Assembly: GCA_963971285.1 (NCBI GenBank)
Contig: OZ020244.1
Location: forward strand, 4,154,001-4,218,000
DNA length: 64,000 bases
Direction: 5' to 3'
Source of the DNA: Astropecten irregularis
Taxonomy: Eukaryota; Echinodermata; Asteroidea; Paxillosida; Astropectinidae
Below are positions 36,001 through 47,840 of the stretch, in pieces. Position 1 is the stretch's first letter, and every line of letters starts with the position of its first letter. Under the pieces are notes generated by a model. That model had not been told where the DNA came from and ran no database searches. It saw only the letters and a program-made list of their open reading frames with translations. The translations under genes were made by a program, and so were the position numbers.

Positions 36001-39000
36001 TAGAGGCTTTTGGCTGCGGTTCGGAAGTAGATTCTCTGGTTTAAAAAGGAAAACAAGAGCTTCGGCTTCAATGAAAAACCACAACCTATATTTTCAGCAT
36101 ATGGATGACAGAGCCGGAGCCTGAGCCGGAGCCGGAGCCAAGGTTTGGAAAAGGCCCCTCATATCATCAATACAGGGTGAGTCAAAAAGAAGTTGACCGG
36201 GATTGGTGATTTTTTTCAAAACAAACAAATGACATTCAAAAGTTCAGTAAAGCATTTATTGAACGAGGATTCTCTCCTGCTTATTAGAAAAAAAAAGAAT
36301 GGAACAAATTGATCATTCCTAAGAGGAGTTATGTCTATTTTAATAAAGGTAGTCATTTTGCAAGCTGTCCATGGAGACTGAATGTTAATGCTTGACTGAA
36401 TCAAGCATCAGAAATGGCATAAAGAGTCATTTTAACTACAGTTAAAATGCATACATTGGTTTTGTCAAGTATTCCATGGACAGCTTGCAATATGAGTACC
36501 TTTATTAAAATAGACATAACTCCTCTTAGGAATGATCAATTTGTTTCATTCTTTTCTCTAATAAGCAGGAGAGAATGCTTGTTAAATATTTGCTTTACTG
36601 AACTTTTGACGGTCATTCGTTTCTTTTTGAAAAAACATCACCAATCCCGGTCAACTTCTTTATGACTCATCCTGTATATGCTGTCAGGCTAGCAGCGTAA
36701 GCATTTACGTCATAAATATCAACTAGTCATGGATCATTCTGGTCAAAGTCTGCGCGTAATAACGCACTGACAATGTATTTGGGGCGTGTACGGTTAGCGA
36801 GGGCAGTGTTATCTTTGCGTGTTTAATTCATAGTATCATCTTCACTTCCCATAGGACTTTTCCAGACAATTCAATTTCCTAAATGTTTGCGGCAAACTCA
36901 ACCGCCATTTGCAATCTGTTCTTATTATAGGTCAGTGAGTCATGTAGCCTTTCTATCCAATGGTTATTTATGGAGGCTTTGACTACTTACAGAACAACTC
37001 CATATTTGGATGCTCCAAGTTCGAAGTGCATCTCACAGTTAATGTTCATGTTGTTACTGTGGATAAATGTGGAACTTTTACAGAATGCTTGAAGTTAGGA
37101 GGGCCTGATGCATTTTGATCCGAGCAGGATCTTTCTCGAAGTGGTCAGAGTTAGGAGGGCCTGATGTTTTGATCCTAGCAGGATCTTTCTCAAAGGCTAA
37201 ATGGTCAGAGTGAGGATGGCCTGACGTTTCCATCCTAGCAGGATCTTTATTAAAAGCCTAAATGGTCTGAGCTAGGAGGGTCTGATGTTTTGATCCTAGC
37301 AGGATCTTTCTCAAAGGCTAGATGGTCAGAGTTAGGAGGGCCTGATGCATTTTGATCCTAGCAGGATCTTTCTCAAAGGCTAAATGGTCAGAGTTAGGAG
37401 AGCTTGACATTTTGATCCTAGCAAGATCTTTCTTAAAGGCAAAATGGTCAGAGTTAGGAGGGCCTGATGTTTCGATCCTAGCAGGATCTTTCTCAAAGGC
37501 TCATCAATGGTCAGAGCTAGGAGGGCCGACATTTTGATAGTAGCAGGATCTTTCGTAAAGGCTAACTGTTAAGAGTAAGGAGGGCCTGACGTTTCCATCC
37601 TAGCAGGATCTTTATCAAAGAATAAATGGTCAGAGTTAGGAGGGCCTGACGTTTCCATCCTAGCAGGATCATTCTCAAAGGCTAAATGGTCAGAGTTAGG
37701 AGGGCCTGATGTTTCAATCCTAGCAGGATCTTTCTCAAAGGCTAAATGGTCAGAGTTAGGAGGGCCTGATGTTTCAATCCTAGCAGGATCTTTTTCAAAG
37801 GCTAAATGGTCAGAGTTAGGAGGGCCTGACGTTTCAATCATAGCAGGATCTTTCTCAAATGCTTAATGGTTACAGTTGGGAGGGCCTGACGTTTTGATCT
37901 CGGGGATCAAAACTGTTAAGTCTTTAATTTTACTCATTTCTGGATAAAAACAGCATTTCATGCAGAAATATCTAAACGGTATGTTTGTACCAGGTCCATC
38001 TTTACAAGTTTACACCCTATAAGTTAAATCTGTGAACATTTCTGTTTTGGTGTCCTGTGAAAGTACCTTTAATGTCATAGCTCTGCTTTAATGCTGTACA
38101 CTGTAACTGGTGCTCAGCATATTTCACCGGTAGTCAAGACATATCCCATGAGTAAAGATTCCTGCTTTCATACACTTGCTTTTAGCACAACTGTGAATTA
38201 AAATGAGCCCCGAAGAGAGGCTACGAGTCCCCAGCGCGACCGGTATCCGTGAACACGCCACATGTTGGGAAGACAGGAAAAGGGGAATTTCCTTGACAAA
38301 TTATTACCTTCCTGACATCGTAGTGTAAACTTTTGACATTCGGGTTGCACCAGGGAGGACTTTGCAGCTAAATCTAGCTTGCAGGGTATTTCTACCTGGA
38401 CAGTAAACTGGGAATTGCTTCAAGTGTAGTATCAGTATTTCCTCCTGTTGTTTGACATTGGGGGCGTTCAGACACAGTACTAAAAGTGGTCTATCTTTGG
38501 TTTAAACCGAAAAGGGTCTACCTACTTGTGTCTGAACAGTCTAAGATAGACTGTTTTGGGTATTAAAAACTGTGAAAACTTAGACTGTCAAGGAGGGATG
38601 GTCTAGACTACGTAGACCGGTCTACAAATGGGCCTTAAAGGTAGTATCATACTCAGGGTTCTAGCCAGACCAATTTTAGTGGTGGGCTCTAGAAATGAAG
38701 TTGAGCCGTGGTGAGAAAAATGCAGCGCAACATGATCAAGGTCCAGGGCCAACATTTTCACGGTTCCGACGGCAGCACCATTTAATGGTATAAAGCTACA
38801 TTTTAAGGACTGATATTCAATGAATTTCAGGTGTATAACAGAAAAGAGTGAACTTTTATTCAGGAATGTGATCAAAATTCACAATATTGGCAATACTTTT
38901 ATTCACTCTGCAGAAATTCGTGCTGGGCGGCAGAGTTTATTTTAGACCTAAGTTCCGGGCGCAAATTTCCAGTGCCGGGCTGGCCCGCCCAGCGCCGCCC

Positions 39001-42000
39001 ACCGTGGCTAGAACCCTGGTCATACTTCAGTAAGAGACCAAAACAAAAATGTTCACAGATTTACCTATAATTTTCAGGGTATGAAGAATGCTAGTAGAAA
39101 CCTACCGTTAACATTTATCCAGAAATTGGTGAAACAACGACCGAAAATCTTTTTGATCTTTTAAAAGATCAAAAATAAAAGACTTAAGAAATACTGTAGC
39201 TGTTTTTCACTGTTTTCTCAAAAAGTGGGTACCGTATGGGACTGAAATTTTCACAGATGACTGTTGCTGTATCTGTCTTGATATTTATGCCCATGAATCT
39301 GTATTTCTTTGATAAAAACCAAAGTATGATACTACCTTTCAGACATCTGAACAGTCTATCTCAACCACATCCGGTTTAGCTTGACCGCGAGCAGTTGCAT
39401 AAGTCACCGGTGATTTATGTCACTACTTGTGAATTAACGGAAGTTTGATTTCGGATTTTATGCAACACGAGTAACCTCTAAACACCAGAGATAGACTGTT
39501 TTCAGTTTAACCCTGCGTAGTATGGACACAAGGGGTTTAGGATGAAATGTTTACCCCCTGTTTACGCGTTGTGACTGCAAAGGGAAGACCTTTTTCGGTC
39601 TCCGGAGTACTGTGTCTGAACAAAGCCATTGAGCTGCACATCTACCACTTTCTTCGCAGGAAACACCAGACTCTATTGTCACTAAGTGTACTTTTAGACA
39701 GCATTTTATTAAAATCCAATTGAGTTAAACCGCTCGGCAACCGTGGGGGGTAAGTCTGTATTAAAAAGTTAAAATTCTGTTGCATCCATACAGCATTTCA
39801 CTGTTTGCAGTTAAAACAGATCGGTTTTATTTTTGGTTTTAAGAGGTCATGCACTGTGCCTTGACCCCGTACGGGCTTCCAGTTATAAAATAAAGTTCGC
39901 AGATTTATCTGTGTGTTGAATATAAACAAGCACGCCACAACAGGTGTTATGTAACCAGCTGCCAGGCTTCTCTGCACTGAAACAGGATGTCGGAAAGTTA
40001 TTCTGTCCCGACAGCGTTTTAGCAGTAAACTCGATCGGTTTTAAGCGCTAAACCCTCCTTCCGAGCAGTTTTAACTTTGGCGTTTTAGCGGCGGATAAAA
40101 GTGTTTAGTGAGTATTTTAGATATAAAACTGTTTTAGAGCATCCAGACACATATAACACGCTGTCTGAACGTATCGATCCAAAGTACAAAAAGTTGGCCT
40201 TTAGATATTTCAGGAAAGTATAAACTATCGGCTAGACTTGCTTGGGACACAGGCTGTGGAGGTTTCCGTTCAGAAAGTTGAAGTTCAGTAGGTTTTAAGT
40301 TCATCGTGTTGCACATTTTTGCTTATGAATGTCAGGGTTGCATTTGACGTTCCTATCAGTGTCATCTATATTGGAATTTCTCTCTTATATCAAAGCCAAA
40401 TGTTGTTGTGCGTTAGTGCCTTTTTATACATGTGTACATGCGTATTGCATGACTTTTCCATTGTGACATCATCGTACCCTTAAAGGTATATGTACTATCG
40501 TACTTCGGTAGGAAACCAAAACAGACATGTTCACAGATTTACGTATAACTTACAGGGTATAAGGATAGACCTGGTACATTCATACCGTTAAAATTGTTCT
40601 GCCTGAAATGCTGCAATTTTCCAGAAATGAGTAAAACAAAATGTCGAAAACAGTTTTCTTTGAGATCAAAACCTCACAATTTCAATAACCTCACAATTGC
40701 GCGTAATAACGCTTTTCGCTGTTTTCTGCTGTTTGACCAATGATCAATTGAGCTGAAAATTTCACAGGTCTGTTTTTATTTCAAGACCAATCAAGGTAAT
40801 AGTTACAGAACAGCTCTCACACTTTGTCTGATCCAATATGTGCATAAAATATAAATAAACCTGTGAAAATCTGAGCTCAATTGGACATCTTTATAGTCAC
40901 GAGAAAAAAGCGAAAACCCGACTCATTTTTTCTTATAAAACATAAAGAATGATTTTGATCTTACCTGAGATCAAAACTGGTTTCGGTCTTTGTTTGACTT
41001 ATTTCTTGATAAATATACCATTTCAGCTGGAAATATTTGAACGGTATGTTTCTACCAGCACCATCTTCATATCCTGAAAGTTATACGTAAATCTGTGAAC
41101 ATTTCTGTTTGGGTATTTGTTACCAATCCTGTACTGTACCTTTAAGGCATTGATGTCACCGCAAACATTTTGTGTATTGTCATGGCGACCTGGTTGTCTC
41201 TGAACCAAATGATTTGATGGGCCTAGTTGTTTTGTTTAAAAACAAGAGGAAACGTTTTCATCATCTGTCATTGGCTAGGTTATCCTATATTATCATAAAT
41301 GAATTTAAAACACTTCTTAAAACTTACCTATTCCCTTCATATTTCTTTTGTTATTTCCTGTGAAGCGCATCGAGACTATGGTATGATGGGCTATATAAAA
41401 ACTGTCATTGAAAAGTGAACAAAGAAAGAATGGGATTTGAACCAGCGACCTCCAGAAAACCGGACCGGTGCTCTTACAAATTGAGCTACCCAGCCCTACG
41501 TTGGTGGTGTCCCTAATAGTCAATTATCTTTGATCGTTTGGCAGTCAGAAGCCATGAAATCACGCACGTGGGATGTGCCAATCAATTTTTTTGATCAATG
41601 GACCCTTCCGGCCTGTCAATCAAACTGTGCGCTTTGACCAATTGGAGAACGGCTTTTAATCAGGTGACCATGAATGCCTCAGTCAAACTTGGTCGCATGC
41701 AATAATGTAAAAACATGTGGGCGGGGCTTAAGAGCAAAGCCGGAACGGTCCATTGTTACTCAGCTTGAAAAAAGATTTGAGGCTTTGCATGGTGACAATT
41801 GGTATGTGGATCGGTTTGTGGAAACACCATGTAAAAATCGTTTGCACTTTCGCACTTCTATTCTGTTCATACTTCTCATAAGGTCTCGTTTCGACTAACC
41901 TGCTCTAGTCATCATCAGGTTACTCAGCTTGTCTACTTTTGGTTTTTGTTCTCAACCAGGACCAGTTTGAGAAGCTCTTAAAGATCAACGAGAAGATCGA

Positions 42001-44075
42001 CGGAGAGAACATCATCGACCCTACCAGGCATCTACTGAAAGAAGGCAAACTCACCAAGATCGGGAACAAGAACAAAGAGCCACAGGACAGATACATCTTC
42101 CTGGTAAGGACTAACGTTTGGATCCTAGAAGGATCTTTCTCAAAGGCTAGATGGTCAGAGTTAGGAGGGCCTGACGTTTCCATCCTAGCAGGATCTTTCT
42201 CAAAGGCTAAATGGACAGAGTTAGGAGGGCCTGACGTTACAATCCTCGCAGGATCTTTCTCAAAGGCTAATTGGTCAGAGTTAGGAGGGCCTGACGTTTT
42301 GATCCTAGCAGGATCTTTCTCAAAAGCTAGATGGTCAGAGTTAGGAGGGCCTGATGTTTTGATCCTAGCAGGATCTTTCTCAAAGGCTAAATGGTCAGAG
42401 TTAGGAGGGCCTGATGTTTCAATCCTAGCAGGATCTTTCTCAAAACGTTTCAACTAGCCTGCTCTAGTCATCATCAGGAGACGATTGAAATTTCATTTTT
42501 GCTGTTCATTGCATCTTTTCGTTGGTAATCATTTTTTTCATTTTTTTACGTGTAGTTCAACGACATTTTGCTGTGCTGTGAGAAGAAGCGTTTACTAACC
42601 TACGCCAACTACAAGGTGAAATTGAGGATGGACGTTGATGGCATGATGGTGAGTGTGAGTAAAAACTCTCGTACATTTTTTAACCCCAAGCTAATAAAAG
42701 TGGGCAGATTTGGGTATTCGGGTCCCTGGGGCCGATTTCACGAAACTCTTCTTATGTTAGGATCGATCTCAGGACTTAGGACGAGTCCTAGCTGTAAGAT
42801 CGATCTTAGCTATGACGCGTCCTAGGATCAATTTCACCAAACGCGTCTTAGCCAAGATCAGTCTGCCATGCTGATAAATAAATTGTAATTATTGGACGAG
42901 GATGGCCTTTCCAAATACAACGGCTGCACCATGTTTACTTGATTCAATTGGAAAGAATGGGTGCAACAGCCGTTGTTTTATGCTTGTGGTGTGCGCGCGC
43001 AGCATGAATGAAATACGTAAACTCAAGGTGGCTGATTGGTTGCTGTTCTGGCGAAAAGTTTTTATCTGCTGAAATAAAATATCTGCTAACTCGTAACGTA
43101 CTCACATGGGTGACAAGCTCAAATCCATATGCCAATCTCGAAATAATCCCTGTCAAACAATAGACCATCCGCTATGTTTCCCTTGTCATTTTAATCTATC
43201 GAGTGCATTTCTAGTCCAGTCATGGAATATTAACTCGCCTAGCCTATAGGCCTACCTCCTACCTATGGTTGAGAGTTTTTTTTAGCGTGGTGTGAAAGGG
43301 CCTTTACTCTGGTCTACGATTGTGAAACTTGAACTTTGACTGGGGAGTGGGTAGGCGACTCAATGTCTTCGGTACTGGGTCTCTGAGGAGGATCCTTGGG
43401 TACTGCTGGTCGGACCGTGCGTCTAACGAGAGGTTACTCAGGGAGAGTCAGATGAGACCTATTACCTGCATGATATGTGAGCACCACTGCACCAGATACG
43501 ACTGTGTCTTTAGTCTGGGAAATTCAAACTGGGGTATTTATATGCAATGAAAGAAGTCTGTGTACCAGATACTATTCAGATTGAACTCACAAATGGTTCA
43601 AGTCCTCACCTTAATACCATTCATCAAACATGCACTGCACAGTTTTATATAAATGTGAAGAAAGCATTGGGATTGTTCAACTTTGGAGGCATTTTACACG
43701 GCAGGCTTCCATTAAACTTTGGTATTCTTGTTTTTGTTTTTGCTTTGGTTTCCCATTAGGTCTTGGACAGCAATGGTTGTAGGTTCATCATAGAGAGCAA
43801 GGGTAAAAGCATCGAGTTCCAGGCCAACTCTGAAGAGGACCGCGAAGACTGGATGAGGGTGAGTCCATATCTCTCTTTACAAACGGAGGCTTAGGCTCGG
43901 GCTCAGGCTCAGGCTCAGACTTCATTTTGTGAATCCATTCTAAAATAACTGGTATCAAAACAGAGGCTTTTGGCTGCATTTCAGAAGTAGATTCTCTGGT
44001 TTGAAAAGGAAAACAGAGCTTCAGCTTCAATGAAAAACCACAACCTATATTTTCAGCATATGGATGACAGAGCTG

Positions 44076-44171
<96 letters not shown>

Positions 44172-47100
44172 CCGTTTTGGAAAGGCCCTGTGATCCTGTC
44201 CTGTGTTTCTTAAGCTACTCAGCTAGAGTCCTTTTTAAAAAACTAGAGTTTGCACTCTGCGCATAATACATTCGTTCATGGCGTAATTAATTGTCTAAGA
44301 GGGAAACATAAAGAGTTACATCAAGAAAACAAAATAAAACCTGAATTTAGAACCACAAAGGCTAATTTCATGGCCCTGCTTAGCACAAAAATATGCTTAC
44401 CATGAAATTTCTGTCTTAATAGAAACAAGATTAACAACCAAATTTCCATGCATTGTGTATCACTTGTGATTGTTCTTTGGCTGTTGATCACTGACCATGA
44501 ATATCAAACGGAATTTGTAATGGTGTTTTGTTTTATTGAGCAAGACATTTTGTGCTTAGCAAATTGTTTTGGGCTTAACAGCTCCATGAAATTGGCCCCG
44601 GGTCAAATTCAAATGACTGCACTTTGAAAAGGTAAATTATGCGAACCTGTTTCTTTCTCAAATACTAATAGGAAATGATCTTAGCCGTAAATGAGATGAC
44701 TCGAAAGAAAGAGAGTTTCAAGATGAACGACGCTGTGGCAGACAGACAAAATGGAGTTGGCTATGAAAGCAAGGTATTGACTGGATATATCCCCTCATGC
44801 TTTCCCTGTTTCCCTGGTCACTCTGTCCCCCTTTGTTCTGATCCTCTCGTCCATTTATGTGTATCTTTACTTGCATGTTCTTATCCTCTTGTCACTTAGC
44901 CTTTGAGAAAGATCCTGCTAGCATCGAAACGTCAGCCCTCCTATTAAACTCTGACCATTTAGCCTTTGAGAAATATCCTGTTAGGATACAACATGTCAGG
45001 CCCTCCTAACTCTGAAAATCTAGCCTTTGAGAAAGATCCTGCTAGGATGGAAATGTCAGGCCCTCCTAACTCTGACCATTTAGCCTTTAAGAAAGATCCT
45101 GCTAGGGTCGAAAAGTCAGGCCCTCCTAACTCTGACCATTTAGCCTTTGAGAAAGATCCTGCTAGGACCGAAACATCAGGCCCTCCTAACTCTAAGCATT
45201 TAAAGGTAGTATCATACAGAAATGTTCACAGATTTACGTATAATTTACAGGGTATGAAGATGGTGGTGGTAGAAACATATCGTTCACTTGTTTTCTGCCT
45301 GAAATGGTGAATTTATCCAGAAATAAGTAAAACAACGACCTGAAATCTTTTTGATCTTTTAAAAGATCAAAAATAAAAGAGAAAAGACTTAAGAAATACT
45401 GAGGCTGTTTTTCACTGTTTTCTCAAAAATTGGGTATGGGACTGAAATATTCACAGATGACTGTTACTGTATCTTCCTTGATATTTTGGCCCATGAATCT
45501 GTATTTCTTTGACAAAAACCAAAGTATGATACTACCTTCAACACATCCACTATGAGGTTCTTGGCTATTATAGTTTTTGCTTAGATACAAGTCAGAGTGT
45601 ACCACTCATGATCAGGGGTCAATTTCATAGAGCTGCTTAAGCAAAAAAAGTGCTTAAGCATGAAATGTCTTCCTTGATCAAACAGGATTACCAACCAAAT
45701 TTTCATGTGATGTTTACTGCTTTTGACTTTTATTCAGCTATTGTTTGCTGAGCATAACATTCACAAGGAGTTTTGGCCGCACACTGATTTTATTGAGTTT
45801 TTTGGTGCTTAAGCAAATTTTGGTGCTTAAGCAGCTCTATGAAATTGGCCCCAGGTATACAATTTGGGTTATAGACACAGATGTTTAAAATGCAGTGTTT
45901 CTTTTTGATATGGCTTCTTTGTTTCTTCATACAGAACCAGGTAATTCCCGGAAAGGTTGAGCCAAGATGGATCCGAGATGATGAGACCACAATGTGCATG
46001 CGATGCGGTACGGACTTCAAGCTGACTAAACGGCGGCATCACTGCAGGGCCTGTGGAGCTGTGAGTACCTAATTACCTAGATATCAAATAAATAAGAGCA
46101 AAGAACATTGACTGCAGCAGGATTTGAACCTATATTCATCGAAATACCATGCCTGTGCTCTACAAACTGAGCTATCCCGCTTCTGACACCATGTAATAGT
46201 TGTGGGTCTTAGACTTTCACAAACAGAGACACTAGAGACAGATTTCAACTCAATGTTCTACTGCAGGGCCTGTGGAAGTGTGAGTACCTGATACTTAAGG
46301 GGCCCGTATCTCACTGGGCTTGAAACTAGTTCGCAACTACTTTGCGACTCCAGATTTTACTAGTTGCAAAGACGTCTCCGTGACATCACAAGTCGTAAGA
46401 AATTTAAATTTGATTTTTGGAAGACTTTTTCCAGTCTCTGCGTCATTTCAGAGACGCCTCCATCACTAAGCAATGTCGCAGAGAGTAATGATATCCGTGA
46501 CTGCTGAGATGTCTCATGGATGTCTTGGCGATGCCATGGAGACCTGTTGGAGACCAGAAAGACTGATGACATGTTGTGGTGACGTCCCCACGACTCTACT
46601 TGACGATGTTTGAACCACTTTAAGGCCATATATATCTCACCAACTGGAGAAGTCTCTGTGACATATCCAGACCAAGTGACAAACACTTTGCCCAACAGTC
46701 TCAGAAACGTTGCTGCAAAGTCTCCCAGTAGTTGCATAGACGTCTCTGCAACGTCTCATCAGTTTTTCTGGTCTCCGGAAGGTCTCGGCAGCGTCTCAGA
46801 GACATTGCGGAGACGTCTCAGCAGTCGCAGATATCATTAGTCTCTGTGACGTCTCTAAAAGTCAAACATGTTTAAACTTCTTGCAACTCCTCAGAGACTC
46901 CTTTATTTTCAGGACACATCTCGCAGACATCACAGAGACGTCTCTGCAACACGTAAAATCAGGAGTCGCAAAACAATGAGATACCTCCTTTTGAAACCAT
47001 GTGACTGAACGCGTGCTGACAGATCACACTGTTTGGAACGTTGAGTGTTCACCATCGGTTCTTCTCAGAACCACACACTTATAGAAGAGGTTTTGTACAT

Positions 47101-47803
47101 GGTGTTACCTCATTAAGTACTTCCACCTTTCATAGCTTTGGAAACTGTAATGACAAATCCAAAAAAAGGCGAGCTTTGAAGTTTGAAAATCCGCTTTGTC
47201 TCCTCTGCAGGTTGTGTGCAGCAAGTGTTCCAGCTTTGAGGCCCCTTTAGAGTACGACGACAACAAAACAAACAGAGTGTGTGTCAAGTGTTACTCACTA
47301 ATCACAGGGGATGACGAGGAGATTAAGAAATTGGCAAGAAGGGTAGGTCATTTTGAAGAGAACCTTTAATATTGGTCAGGCCCAGCCTCTGGAAAGCCCG
47401 GCCAGGCCTGGGCTTTCAGGCCTGAAACCCTCCATTTGCTAGCTCTGAACTTCAATACAACAGGGGTCGATTTCACTAACGCTTTGCGATCATCGTAAAG
47501 CCCAAATCCATCGCTAAACGGAAAATTGCTATGCAAAATAGCGATCGATTTTCTGTTTAGCGATGGATTTTGGCTTTACGATGATCGCAAAGCGTTAGTG
47601 AAATCGGCCCCAGAGCTGCTTAGAATCAATACAGCCAGGCCAATGGATGGCTTACCCAGACTGAAGTCCTGCCCACATCAAGTCTGAGATGTGACCATTG
47701 TTCAGCTTCAAATGGATACAGTGTACTGCCCATGACCAAACTTAAATATAGGTCAAGCCCAGCCATTTACAGGCTGGCCAGACCTTGGGCCTTTCTCAAA
47801 CCT

Positions 47804-47840
<37 letters not shown>

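Larger units (their letters stand above)
38463..39627. mobile_element. Element P containing nested F, which contains a nested hAT MITE
   Basis: Outer ends GGCGTTCAGACACAGTACT and AGTACTGTGTCTGAACAAAG. P is split by F at 38637-39345. A P fragment also lies at 60782-60870. Confidence 0.75.

Noticed and set aside
42568-42825. Extension of exon 9 past 42648
   Set aside because: The open frame continues into the intron by chance. GTGAGT at 42649 fits and the PH1 domain continues in exon 10.
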